Assembly: GCA_964549635.1 (NCBI GenBank)
Contig: CAZJVJ010000013.1
Location: 1 to 30,008, forward strand
Length of the DNA stretch: 30,008 nt
DNA from: VGNY01 sp964549635
GTDB lineage: Bacteria > Chloroflexota > Dehalococcoidia > GIF9 > UBA5629
Direction: 5' to 3'
The notes under the pieces are model-generated. The model searched no databases. It saw only the letters and a list, made by a program, of their open reading frames with translations, and was not told where the DNA came from. Position 1 is the first letter of the stretch. Each line of letters starts with the position of its first letter. Shown in pieces: positions 21,977-30,008 of the stretch. The translations under genes were made by a program, and so were the position numbers.

Positions 21977-22654
21977 GTGCTTTATGATTTCCATACCCAT
22001 ACTTTTCATAGTGATGGAACTTTATCGCCGATTGAACTAATACGCAGAGCTCTTGTTGCCGGCTATAAGGCAATCGCCATTACAGACCACGTAGCTCTTG
22101 GCTCGCTTGGCAGAATAATCAAAGAGATAAGTGATGACTGTGCTCTGGCTAGAGCTTATTGGAACATTTTAGCTATTCCTGGTGTAGAGCTTACACATCT
22201 CCCCTCGTCAGCTATCTTTGAAGTAGCTGCCAGAGCCAAAGAAATGGGTGCCTGGCTGGTCGTAGTGCATGGTGAAACATCCGTCGAACCTGTGGAGAAA
22301 GGCACCAATCTTGCCGCTGTCCAGTGTCCCTATGTAGATATCCTGGCCCACCCGGGTGCACTCACACTTGAGGAGGCTGCCCTAGCAGCCGAGAATAATA
22401 TCTTTATCGAATTAACTGCGCGCAGAGGACACTGTGCAGCTAACCCTCATGTTGCTCTCGTTGCCGAGCAGACAAAAGCGAAGCTGCTGGTCAATTCTGA
22501 TGCCCATGATGAAAATGACCTGCTGACCCACGAGAAAGTTAACGCTATTCTTGCTGCTGCCAATATAGATGAGCTACACTGCCACCAAATTTTAGACCAT
22601 AATCCCAAGTTGCTGATACAGAAGGTTAGCCGGTCATCTTTAAACTCTAGCTAG
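21977..22654 (+). CDS. PHP-domain metal-dependent phosphoesterase, histidinol-phosphatase-like
   Basis: This 225-residue protein belongs to the PHP (polymerase and histidinol phosphatase) superfamily. The metal-binding motifs are all present: HTHTFHSDG (6-14), TDH near 36-38, GVELT near 69-73, HGE near 98-100, AHPG near 120-123, and NSDAHD near 178-183. It is therefore expected to be an active phosphoesterase, but there are no histidine genes nearby and the substrate cannot be told. The GTG at 21977 is chosen because an in-frame TGA (21971-21973) precedes it and the PHP motif starts four residues in. No SD is visible. Inositol monophosphatase activity is a possibility only suggested by the divergent ino1 gene; it is not supported by family knowledge. 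Confidence 0.88.
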   Translation: MLYDFHTHTFHSDGTLSPIELIRRALVAGYKAIAITDHVALGSLGRIIKEISDDCALARAYWNILAIPGVELTHLPSSAIFEVAARAKEMGAWLVVVHGETSVEPVEKGTNLAAVQCPYVDILAHPGALTLEEAALAAENNIFIELTARRGHCAANPHVALVAEQTKAKLLVNSDAHDENDLLTHEKVNAILAAANIDELHCHQILDHNPKLLIQKVSRSSLNSS

Positions 22655-22669
22655 AGCATCCCTAACCGA

Positions 22670-22813
22670 CTAGCTCTTGCCAATTCGGAAAACCTTGGTC
22701 CCACAGGACGGACAAGTTCCGCGCGTTGCTGGCCTTTTGTTCTTAAGGGTGATGCTCTGTGGGTTCTTGATTTCCACCTTCTTGCGACATTTGAAGCAGT
22801 ATGCCTGTGCCAT
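22670..22813 (-). CDS. DUF5679-type zinc-ribbon miniprotein
   Basis: This 47-residue protein has two CxxC pairs, Cys6-Phe-Lys-Cys9 and Cys34-Pro-Ser-Cys37, with a Lys/Arg-rich middle and the ending KVFRIGK. The pattern AYCxKCR ... TLKNKRPATRGTCPSCGTK fits the DUF5679 family, whose function is unknown. A very strong SD GGAGGT (22826-22821) lies 7 bases before the ATG, and a TATAAT box is present on the same strand at 22856-22851. It is expected to be a well-expressed small zinc protein; RNA or ribosome binding is conceivable but not shown. It ends 15 bases from the convergent PHP gene. Confidence 0.85.
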   Translation of the reverse strand: MAQAYCFKCRKKVEIKNPQSITLKNKRPATRGTCPSCGTKVFRIGKS

Positions 22814-22961
22814 CTGGTTCACCTCCTTGCGTTAAGGCTGAATCACATCTATTATAATACAAGCTGTCAAGCCCTCAGGACTGCTAGCGACTCTTTACTT
22901 TGCCTGCTCACTGTGGTATAACGATTCACCAAACAAATTGGAGGCTGTTGAAAAATTAGCT

Positions 22962-22990
22962 TTGACCTTTTGCAGTTTTCCGGCAACAAT
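22962..22990 (+). promoter_or_regulatory. candidate promoter of the solute-binding protein
   Basis: TTGACC at 22962-22967, a 17-base spacer and AACAAT at 22985-22990 form a moderate sigma-70-like promoter. The predicted transcript begins near 22997, just before the SD AGGAGGT at 23011-23017. Confidence 0.35.
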
Positions 22991-23025
22991 AATACGGTCA
23001 ATCAAAAAATAGGAGGTAAAGCTTT

Positions 23026-24267
23026 GTGATGAAAACGAAGGTAGTTCTACTAAGTGCAGTTGTTTTGTCGTTAGTTTTGGTGATGCTGCCTTTAGCTTCA
23101 AGTTGTGCCCCGGCCAAGCCAAAGGCGGTGGAGAAGTTCGTCACTATGCTTGATATCACCGATATAACCGGGCCGGCGGGCACCGTATGCTACCCTCATA
23201 CTATCGGCCTTGAGGACAATTTTAAGCGTATTAATGAGGAAGGGGGTGTGGATGGTGTAAAAATTAAGCTTATCTCGGTAGATTGCCGTTATGACGTAGC
23301 TAGGGGGGTATCTGCATACAAAAGATATCGCACTGAGCCTAAGCTTGTCTTTGTCGGTGTGGATATAACTGGCACTACCTTGGCCTTGTTAGAATATTTT
23401 GAGAAAGATAAGATGTGTGCCTTTAGCCCCGGCGGAGGTATATTTGCTGGTCGCCCGGGACGAGTTTTTATCGTCTTCAGCACCTATCAGGATGCATTTG
23501 CCGCCTATATGGAAAAAGCAGTGTCGGATTGGAAGGCGAAAGGGCTGTCTGGAGCACCGAATTTTGCCTACATAAGTGCGGATAATCCGGCGGGACGAGA
23601 AGGCCTTCATGGTAGTTTAGAGTACGCACAAGAGAAGGGATACAAAATAGTAGCTACGGAGTTTGCTCCTGTTGGCACCATGGATTTTACGCCTTTTCTC
23701 TTACGGTTAAAGGAGAAAGGAGCTAACCGTATCTTCATTGGTGACTGGTTTGACCCTTCACCAGCTATGATAGTCCGCGATGCGCGTAAATTAGGATTTA
23801 CTCAGGACATGCAATTCTGCGCCGATGTTTGGGGCTTTACCAAGCCTGCCCTAAAGACTTTTGGTGAACATTTAGAGGGAATGATGGTCTGTAGCCCCTA
23901 CTTGAGGGGCGTGGAGGCAGACAAAAGTTATGCGGTTGAAGTCTGGACGAGTTCTGGAAGAGGGTCACTGGAGGAAATGAGCGAACTATACCTAGTAGGC
24001 GTTATCTCCTCTGTGCGCTTAAGAGAGACATTGCGACTGGCTCTGAAGGAAGTTGGTTATGAAAAGGTGAATGGCGAGGCTATTTTTGAGGCTTCTAAAA
24101 GGATAACGGGTTTTGTTCCGAAGGGTCTGGCAGGCCCGACTACTTGGTCAGAGAAAGAGAGACGCGGTTCAAGAACGGTCAAATTTTATCAGGTAAAAGA
24201 TGGGAAAACTGTTCCGTTGACTGATTGGGTGGAAACCCCCGATGCTGTGGCCTTGTATAAGTGGTGA
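23026..24267 (+). CDS. ABC-transporter solute-binding lipoprotein, branched-chain amino acid (LivJ) type
   Basis: This 413-residue protein has a lipoprotein signal peptide: positive start MMKTK, hydrophobic core 6-23, and a lipobox-like LASSC with acceptor Cys27. The mature part has the type I periplasmic-binding-protein fold seen in Liv/amide-binding proteins: GLEDNFKRINEEGGVDG near 61-77, a first lobe ending around the SPGGG segment, and FAYISADNPAGREG beginning the second lobe. It would bind an unknown small ligand outside the membrane and deliver it to an ABC permease, but no permease or ATPase gene is in the window. The SD AGGAGGT (23011-23017) serves GTG 23026 or the adjacent ATG 23029. 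The lipobox -3 residue is Ala rather than Leu, slightly unusual. Confidence 0.87.
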   Translation: MMKTKVVLLSAVVLSLVLVMLPLASSCAPAKPKAVEKFVTMLDITDITGPAGTVCYPHTIGLEDNFKRINEEGGVDGVKIKLISVDCRYDVARGVSAYKRYRTEPKLVFVGVDITGTTLALLEYFEKDKMCAFSPGGGIFAGRPGRVFIVFSTYQDAFAAYMEKAVSDWKAKGLSGAPNFAYISADNPAGREGLHGSLEYAQEKGYKIVATEFAPVGTMDFTPFLLRLKEKGANRIFIGDWFDPSPAMIVRDARKLGFTQDMQFCADVWGFTKPALKTFGEHLEGMMVCSPYLRGVEADKSYAVEVWTSSGRGSLEEMSELYLVGVISSVRLRETLRLALKEVGYEKVNGEAIFEASKRITGFVPKGLAGPTTWSEKERRGSRTVKFYQVKDGKTVPLTDWVETPDAVALYKW

Positions 24268-24316
24268 AGGCTCGAATTAGAAGTGACCTGCTATGACAAG
24301 TCAAAGGGGGTAAATA

Positions 24317-24333
24317 AGCGTCTATTCTACGCT
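24317..24333. terminator. weak hairpin between convergent genes
   Basis: AGCGT at 24317-24321 and ACGCT at 24329-24333 form a 5-bp stem with a 7-base loop in the 155-bp gap between the solute-binding protein and the giant activase. On the minus strand it is followed by TTATTT, so it may help end the activase transcript, but it is weak. Confidence 0.2.
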
Positions 24334-24422
24334 GAAATTGGTTAGTCGTGAATAGCCTTCCTTTTGGTGCTCGTCAAAAGAAGAAGCTTGAAGTTGTGAA
24401 AATTGGTTTCTATTCGGTGACC

Positions 24423-27400
24423 TTAGATAGTGCGGCGCATGTGGTCCAGGCACTGGTGGGCGAAAGCTTCGAGGCGCACTTCTAACCCAGGGTCTTTAGT
24501 GCCATCGACTACGTGGTTCATGGTAGGCAGACCGTGGTCGTGGCGGAATTGGTGTAGAAGAGCGCTAACAATGATGCCAGGCATACAACCGAAGGGTATA
24601 ACATTAACTAATCCATTGAAGCCGTGTTCAGCGTATTCTATCGCACGCCCCATGCTTAATATAGCTTCTCCTTCCAGTTCTGGTGACATGTAGACACCGC
24701 CACGCTTTAAAATTTCTGAAGTGGGCAGCTCTCGGGCAAAATGCTCTATAGCCTCATCAAAATATCTTCTTAATCTCTCGGCTGCTCTCTCTTGAACCAG
24801 CTCGGTCAGTAGGTCCTTAATGTAATCTCTCCAATCTCCTTCGATTCCAAGCCGGAATCGGCGCTTTCTCTGGTAGTCAATATAATCTAGCCACTCTTCA
24901 AAGGGTGGCACTGAGCATTGGAGTCCAAGTGTTTCCAGTTTACGGATAATATAGTCGTTGGCGAAATGGTTACAGCGGACGTAGATTTCCCCTATTATAC
25001 CCACCTTGGGCTTTAAGATGCTTTTATCGATTTTTATTTCTTCAAAGGCATTTCTGATCTGCTGGCTAAGTTCCTCAAATCCGTCACCACCTTGCTCCAC
25101 TAGTTTTACCAGCTGCTCGAGGCACTTCTGGTAAACCGCGTCGGCTTCGCCTTTGTTGACTTGATAAGGGCGTCTTTCTAGGAGCATTTTATGCATTAAG
25201 TCCAAAATTGTAATTCCTCGCCAGACAAGCAATCGGAAACCTCGCCCCAAAGTAGCTACATGCTGCTGAAAATTTCTGGTTTGGTCAAAGACAAGAATTG
25301 GTACATTGTCCAGCCCGAGTTCATCAAGGATGAGCCTATGAAGCTTGTTATATTGCCCAAACCGGCAAGGTCCGCTGGCACCTGGCATGAAAAAGGCCGC
25401 CCGTTCGGGGTCGAAGTCTGGAGAGCGAGTTTTTTTAACGATGTCACCAGTGGTGATAATGCTCGGGTAACACTCCTTGCCGCTGGTGTACTTTCTGCCA
25501 AGTTCTAAGCTAATTTCATCTGATGGTGGAAGCGGTTCAGCATCCGCCCCGTAATGGCGCATGGCAGCTGCCACCACATAACCGTGGTCTAACATGTAAG
25601 GTATATAGATAATTCTGCCCTTGGTATGTGAGGAGACAAAACCGCAGATGGGAATAGATTTTCTTGTTCCTTGGGTACGGGCATTGCGAATAGTATCAAG
25701 GAAAGCTTCACAGCGGGTGATAATACCTGTATCGGCAGAGTGTTCATCAATCTCTATAGTAAGAAAAGGCTTGCCCGTTGTAGCTTTGCTAAAAAATCTT
25801 AATAAGTAGGAATCAGGCCCACAACCGAAGTTGGTTATATATAGACCAAACAATCTTGGGTCTTTGGCAATTATCTCCGCGGCAGCTAAAATTTCCTGCC
25901 CGGCTTTCCAGTACATGTTGGGGTGTGCTGCGGCAACTTCTTTAGCGAAAGCTTTGAGCGGCAGAAGATCAAGAGGGATAGCCAAAATCCCCAGTTCTCG
26001 AAGCTTTTCCGGCAAATTTAAAGTCATCCCGGGGTCGCAGGTGTTATAGGCTCTGCCTATTATAATGATGGCCTTCTCATCTGGGCGCAACTGTTCCAGA
26101 ACTTCCTCACCGCGCTTCTGCTGCCAAGCGTTGAAAGTATCGAGAGCTTGAAAACCAGCTTGAATCGCTTTTTCTACACGGGTCTTGTCGTTGATGCCCA
26201 TGTCTTTTGCCAGTTTATATAGGATGTTTTTAGTCCAGCTCCGTCCTCGGTCAGGATGAAAAACGGGATTTACCAGCTTAGGGCTATTCTTAGCCTGCAG
26301 GGCTTTTTTAATACGCTCCGAACTTCTGACTATAAATGGAAGGCTTTGGGTCAAGGGGCAGTTCCATGACTTATCAAAGTCGTCGGACAGTTTATCCATG
26401 GTACACTGAACGGGCAGAAAGAGGAAGTCAACACCTTTTTCTATCAAATTCAGCACATGACCGTGGGCTATTTTGATCGGAAAACATGGTTCCTCGACGA
26501 CGTTTTCGACACCTAGTCGAACAATATAGCGGTTGGTGTGGTCAGAGACAACCACCTGAAATCCCAGTTCAGTGAAGAAGGCCTTCCAGAGGGGGAAAAG
26601 CTCGTGGAAGAACAAAGCTCTGGCAATACCTACTGTTTTCCCGTTAGGACAGTCTGGCGAGTCCTTAGGATACGCATTCAACAGAGCTTGATGGCGTTCA
26701 TCAAAAAGGCGAGGAATCTTTGATGACTCCCGCCGTCTCTTTTTGGTGGTGTCATATTTACCACAACGCGAACCGTAGAACAGAGGTGTTTCTGCCTCGA
26801 AGATAACCTTGTTTATTTCACAGTGATTAGGGCAATCCTGGCACTCGAAAGAGGAGAGTTGATACTTTCTATCTCTAAGGTCGAAACCGCGAAATCTTGT
26901 CTCTTTCCCACCTCTATCCATTTCTTCCATGGCTAACATTGCGACGCCGATGGCTCCGAGGATATCGTGGTGAGGTGGTACGTGAACTTTCTTGCCTAGG
27001 ACACTTTCAAAGGCAGCTTTAACTGCCCTATTGTAAGCAACGCCGCCCTGGAAGAGAATGTTATCCTTAATACGATGGTCCTCAACCACCTTGGTCAGAT
27101 AGTTCTTTACTACTGAATAGGCAAGCCCACTCAGCAAGTCTTCTTTAGCGGCTCCGTTCTGTATATGGTAGTTCAATTGAGATTCCATAAAAACAGTGCA
27201 GCGTTCGCCCAGGTCTAAAGGCTGTATTGAAGCCAGTGCCTTAGCGCCAAATTCTTTATCGATGTTGACAGCTAGTTTTTCAGCTTGTTCTTCAAGGAAT
27301 GAGCCGGTCCCTGCCGCACATACTTTATTCATAGCAAAATCGACGATGGTTCCGTTTTCGAGGCTTATGTATTTGGCATCCTGCCCGCCAATCTCAAAAA

Positions 27401-28646
27401 TAGTATCAACTTCAGGGTGAATAAAGGCGGCCGCCTTTGCGTGGCTCGTGATTTCGTTCCGAATCACATCAGCACCAAAGAATTCCCCAGTCATATACCG
27501 TCCGGAACCAGTTGAACCGGCACCCTTAACTATAATCCGGTCACCTATTTCTTTCCCTACCTCATAAAGCCCTTGTTTGACAGCTTCAATGGGTCTACCG
27601 GCAGTCATCAGATAGCGTCGAGCCAGAACATTTCCTCTTCTATCTATTACAACTACGTTGGTGCTTATTGAGCCCACATCTACACCCACGTAAGCCGCAA
27701 CCTTTCCTTCGCCCGAGATGGCTGATGGCTCAATACATATCGGATAATCATTACCTTCGAGAGGCGGTAGGCTTAAAAATTCATATTTCCTCTGGCTCAA
27801 ATATTGACGTACTCGGTCAAGATTTAATGTCACTTGTTTTGTTTTATCCTTCTCCTTTTCGCAAGTCACCAAAACTGCGCCAATTGCTCCCAGCGTGGCA
27901 AAAAAGTTTGGTATGATGAGCTCATCCTCCCTTAGTTGCATGACCTCTAGAATGGCTCGCTGAATGCCTTTATTTGCAGCTACACCTCCCTGGAAGCAGA
28001 CCGGTTTTTCCAGTTGGCGACTTCTGACCACATTAGCCATGAAGTTCCTCACCATAGCAAAGCAAAGCCCTGCAACTATGTCCGGCACAGGGGTGCCGAT
28101 TTGTTGTAAATGAATCATGTCTGTTTTGGCGAAAACACTGCAGCGCCCGGCAACTCGTGGTGGGTGAACGCACTGCAGAGCTATATCGCCGAACTGTTCG
28201 ATAGGGATGCCCATTCTGGATGCTTGTTGGTCCAAGAAGGAACCTGTCCCAGCAGCACAGATACCATTGACGGCGAAATCGATGACCCTGGGTAATTTTT
28301 GTGAAATGATGCTTTCCAGAAAGATTAGTTTTGAATCCTCTCCACCGATTTCAATAATCGTCCTTGCCTCTGGATGGAAGTGGGCGGTGCCAGCTGCTTG
28401 TGCGATGATTTCGTTGACGAATGGGATCGACAAAAGCTCGGCAACGAGTTTGCCTCCTGTGCCTGTTGTCGCGGCGACTTCAAAGCAATATGGTGGATAT
28501 TTTGCCGATACTTCTTCAAGGATAGATAAGACTGTCTCTATAGGTTGTCCCTTGGTGCGGACATAGTGGTTGTCTACTACGTTATTCTCAGTGTCCATTA
28601 CCACTACCTTGGCGCTTACCGAACCTATGTCAATACCTAGCTTCAT
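24423..28646 (-). CDS. giant 2-hydroxyacyl-CoA dehydratase activase-related protein (two BadF/HgdC ATPase domains plus C-terminal region)
   Basis: This 1407-residue cytoplasmic protein is found in this form in many anaerobes. It has two tandem ASKHA-fold activase domains, about 1-262 and 318-575. Each has a GxDxGSxSxxVVV phosphate motif, an E(I/F)GG(E/Q)D(S/A)K motif, and the cysteine pair that holds a [4Fe-4S] cluster in HgdC: Cys130/Cys169 in the first and Cys443/Cys483 in the second. A cysteine cluster follows (Cys602, Cys605, Cys609, Cys628), then a DUF2229-like region with CFPIKIAHGH (721-730). The C-terminal half resembles dehydratase subunits, with NFGCGPDS, SGKECYPS and PFGCMPG. Activases use ATP to deliver a low-potential electron to a dehydratase. 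No separate dehydratase subunit genes lie nearby, so the substrate is unknown. The ATG at 28646 has GAGGT 5 bases upstream. Confidence 0.9.
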   Translation of the reverse strand: MKLGIDIGSVSAKVVVMDTENNVVDNHYVRTKGQPIETVLSILEEVSAKYPPYCFEVAATTGTGGKLVAELLSIPFVNEIIAQAAGTAHFHPEARTIIEIGGEDSKLIFLESIISQKLPRVIDFAVNGICAAGTGSFLDQQASRMGIPIEQFGDIALQCVHPPRVAGRCSVFAKTDMIHLQQIGTPVPDIVAGLCFAMVRNFMANVVRSRQLEKPVCFQGGVAANKGIQRAILEVMQLREDELIIPNFFATLGAIGAVLVTCEKEKDKTKQVTLNLDRVRQYLSQRKYEFLSLPPLEGNDYPICIEPSAISGEGKVAAYVGVDVGSISTNVVVIDRRGNVLARRYLMTAGRPIEAVKQGLYEVGKEIGDRIIVKGAGSTGSGRYMTGEFFGADVIRNEITSHAKAAAFIHPEVDTIFEIGGQDAKYISLENGTIVDFAMNKVCAAGTGSFLEEQAEKLAVNIDKEFGAKALASIQPLDLGERCTVFMESQLNYHIQNGAAKEDLLSGLAYSVVKNYLTKVVEDHRIKDNILFQGGVAYNRAVKAAFESVLGKKVHVPPHHDILGAIGVAMLAMEEMDRGGKETRFRGFDLRDRKYQLSSFECQDCPNHCEINKVIFEAETPLFYGSRCGKYDTTKKRRRESSKIPRLFDERHQALLNAYPKDSPDCPNGKTVGIARALFFHELFPLWKAFFTELGFQVVVSDHTNRYIVRLGVENVVEEPCFPIKIAHGHVLNLIEKGVDFLFLPVQCTMDKLSDDFDKSWNCPLTQSLPFIVRSSERIKKALQAKNSPKLVNPVFHPDRGRSWTKNILYKLAKDMGINDKTRVEKAIQAGFQALDTFNAWQQKRGEEVLEQLRPDEKAIIIIGRAYNTCDPGMTLNLPEKLRELGILAIPLDLLPLKAFAKEVAAAHPNMYWKAGQEILAAAEIIAKDPRLFGLYITNFGCGPDSYLLRFFSKATTGKPFLTIEIDEHSADTGIITRCEAFLDTIRNARTQGTRKSIPICGFVSSHTKGRIIYIPYMLDHGYVVAAAMRHYGADAEPLPPSDEISLELGRKYTSGKECYPSIITTGDIVKKTRSPDFDPERAAFFMPGASGPCRFGQYNKLHRLILDELGLDNVPILVFDQTRNFQQHVATLGRGFRLLVWRGITILDLMHKMLLERRPYQVNKGEADAVYQKCLEQLVKLVEQGGDGFEELSQQIRNAFEEIKIDKSILKPKVGIIGEIYVRCNHFANDYIIRKLETLGLQCSVPPFEEWLDYIDYQRKRRFRLGIEGDWRDYIKDLLTELVQERAAERLRRYFDEAIEHFARELPTSEILKRGGVYMSPELEGEAILSMGRAIEYAEHGFNGLVNVIPFGCMPGIIVSALLHQFRHDHGLPTMNHVVDGTKDPGLEVRLEAFAHQCLDHMRRTI

Positions 28647-28729
28647 TTTTTAACCTCAAGGCAGATATTATAGATAGCTGTGACATCCTTAGGAGCGTGT
28701 GCCCAACTTTATTTCTAAAGTATAAGACA

Positions 28730-28739
28730 ATTGATCAAT
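28730..28739. promoter_or_regulatory. palindrome upstream of the activase gene
   Basis: ATTGATCAAT is a perfect 10-bp palindrome about 85 bases before the activase ATG. On the minus strand a possible -10 box TATACT (28724-28719) lies just downstream, so the palindrome would sit in its spacer. Another -10-like TATAAT is at 28672-28667. An operator role is a guess. Confidence 0.2.
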
Positions 28740-28759
28740 GGTTGCACCCTAGGGCTATA

Positions 28760-29671
28760 TTAAGGACAGGTAAGGGCTAAGGGAGCAAAAACCTTTTCCG
28801 GGTGCCATACCTTTTTCTCCGGAATAAATCGTAACACGGCAATAAAGAGGCCATCAAGGCTGTAAGCACGACAGTATTTTTCTGAGGCTAAATGTCCTTC
28901 GATTAAAGTCAACGGCATCCCGTTTCTAATGGCTATTTCATTTCTTTTGTCAACAATGACCGCCTTCCAGTCCAGAAGAGGACTATCAACAGGATAGAGA
29001 AGGCTTTTCCAGTTGCCTTGCTGGATAGCATCTTCAATCTGGGTCAAAGACAGCGCATCATCGATGTGAAAAGGGCCACAACGTAAACGTACTAGGTTTT
29101 TTAAATAGGCACCACAGCCTAGTTGTTGCCCGAAGTCGTGAGCCAGTGAGCGTATATATGTCCCTTTGCTGCATTCCACCTTTACTGTTACTAACGGTGG
29201 CTGGTACTCAATAAGTTCTAAGTTTCTAATTTCTACCTGCCTGGGTTTTAGCTCTACTGGTATGCCCTTGCGAGCTAGTTCATAGCATCGTTTACCTCCT
29301 TGCTTTAACGCGCTGTAAACTGGAGGCATCTGCTCAATCGAGCCGCGAAATGAGGCAAGTGCTTTCTCTATCAGTGTTCGGGTAATACCGCTTGCGTCCC
29401 TTTTTTGGGTTATCTTTCCCACCCTGTCAAAAGTGTCTGTGGCTGTTCCTATTTCAATTTGGGCAAGGTAGGTTTTGCTGGCATTAGTTAAAAACTGGAC
29501 GACCCGTGTTGCCTGGCCGAAACAAATAGGTAGCACCCCTGTAGCTATTGGGTCTAAGGTACCGGCATGTCCAATACGCATCTCATGTGTCATCTTTCTG
29601 AGCCAAGCTACAACACTGTAGGAGCTCTTGCCTTCGGGCTTATTGATGTTAAGGAATCCGTCAGCGTTCAT
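28760..29671 (-). CDS. truB: tRNA pseudouridine(55) synthase (TruB)
   Basis: TruB makes pseudouridine at position 55 in the T-loop of tRNA. The 303-residue protein has the motif GHAGTLDPIATGVL (34-47) with catalytic Asp40, KTYLAQIEIGTATDTFDRVG near 66-85, PPVYSALKQGGKR near 115-127, and CSKGTYIRSLAHDFGQQLG near 167-185, followed by a C-terminal PUA-like part. The ATG at 29671 lies inside the end of rbfA, overlapping it by 11 bases, so translation is coupled. The rbfA-truB order is the tail of the common nusA-infB-rbfA-truB operon, whose upstream part lies beyond the window. Confidence 0.96.
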   Translation of the reverse strand: MNADGFLNINKPEGKSSYSVVAWLRKMTHEMRIGHAGTLDPIATGVLPICFGQATRVVQFLTNASKTYLAQIEIGTATDTFDRVGKITQKRDASGITRTLIEKALASFRGSIEQMPPVYSALKQGGKRCYELARKGIPVELKPRQVEIRNLELIEYQPPLVTVKVECSKGTYIRSLAHDFGQQLGCGAYLKNLVRLRCGPFHIDDALSLTQIEDAIQQGNWKSLLYPVDSPLLDWKAVIVDKRNEIAIRNGMPLTLIEGHLASEKYCRAYSLDGLFIAVLRFIPEKKVWHPEKVFAPLALTCP

Positions 29672-30008
29672 CTTCGTCTTTTACAGTTTCAGTAGCGACC
29701 TTTTCGATTAATTCAAGAACTGCAGCTCCTCGCTCAATAGAATCGTCCAGATAAAAGCTGAGCTCCGGCATGTGTTTTAATCTCAGGCGGTGGGCTAACT
29801 GTCTGCGAAGAAAGCCAGCGGCAGCGGCAAAACCTTGCAGTATCTCGGTTTTGTTTGTAGCATCTCCCAGAGTGCTAACAAACACTTTAGCATATCTCAT
29901 ATCAGGTGAGGTTACAACTCGAGTTACTGAGATAAGGCTTGTTAGTCTTGGGTCGTTAACTTGTTCCCGAAGTAACTTGCTAATTTCTTGCTGAATTAAA
30001 CTGCTTAC
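29661..30008 (-). CDS. rbfA: ribosome-binding factor A (RbfA), 5' end beyond the window
   Basis: RbfA is a KH-fold factor that binds the 30S subunit and assists 16S rRNA 5'-end maturation, notably in the cold. The frame is open to the window edge and gives 115 residues; the family is usually near 120, so only a few N-terminal residues are missing. Visible motifs are the N-terminal IQQEISKLLREQVNDPRL and ISVTRVVTSPDMRYAKVFVS, then LRRQLAHRLRLKHMPELSFYLDDSIERG, the conserved C-terminal RbfA signature. The TGA at 29663-29661 overlaps the truB start. The ATG at 29900 is internal and not the start. Confidence 0.95.
   Translation of the reverse strand, partial: VSSLIQQEISKLLREQVNDPRLTSLISVTRVVTSPDMRYAKVFVSTLGDATNKTEILQGFAAAAGFLRRQLAHRLRLKHMPELSFYLDDSIERGAAVLELIEKVATETVKDEDER

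Noticed and set aside
28207..28566. 119-codon plus-strand frame within the giant activase gene
   Set aside because: It is antisense to a well-conserved domain with iron-sulfur cysteines and has no SD or family features.

Overview
The window is 30 kb of ordinary bacterial chromosome. The gene content points to an anaerobic Chloroflexota of the Dehalococcoidia type. The clues are a ~1400-residue double-domain 2-hydroxyacyl-CoA dehydratase activase, a DUF5679 zinc-ribbon miniprotein, an actinobacterial-style inositol-phosphate synthase with PimA-like and CDP-alcohol transferase partners, and bacterial (not archaeal) recombination and ribosome genes. This placement is an inference from protein families; no rRNA or tRNA gene is present to confirm it. 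TTG and GTG starts are frequent, usually behind good Shine-Dalgarno (SD) sequences.

Layout. Positions 168-2354 (+) carry methylthioadenosine salvage (mtnP, mtnA). Position 2372-4453 (-) is a membrane-anchored M28-like protein whose metal ligands look largely replaced. Positions 4521-5643 hold a decayed IS481-type element, followed by ~370 bases without a gene that contain a hairpin-rich stretch. Position 5912-8119 (+) is an orphan hybrid histidine kinase (GAF-PAS-HisKA-HATPase-REC). Positions 8258-11612 (-) form a dnaX-ybaB-recR-recO repair/replication operon. A 108-bp divergent promoter region separates it from rpsO-pnp-dapB-asd-dapA (11721-17018, +), which joins translation and RNA turnover to diaminopimelate/lysine synthesis.

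Positions 17229-21692 (-) read ino1, a PimA-like glycosyltransferase, a CDP-alcohol phosphatidyltransferase, a two-helix membrane protein and purA. The first three could make inositol-3-phosphate, then phosphatidylinositol phosphate, and glycosylate the resulting lipid. Positions 21977-24267 hold a PHP-family phosphoesterase, a 47-residue zinc-ribbon protein on the opposite strand, and an orphan branched-chain-type solute-binding lipoprotein. Position 24423-28646 (-) is the giant activase. The window ends in truB and the 5'-truncated rbfA (28760-30008, -).

No CRISPR array, prophage, tRNA, rRNA or obvious defence system was found. The points most worth a second look are the M28-like protein with lost ligands and its two-state leader, the unexplained structured segment at 5669-5810, the inositol-lipid operon, probable near-leaderless transcripts for dnaX and the PHP gene, and a coding-looking frame at 17020-17228 that lacks a start codon.
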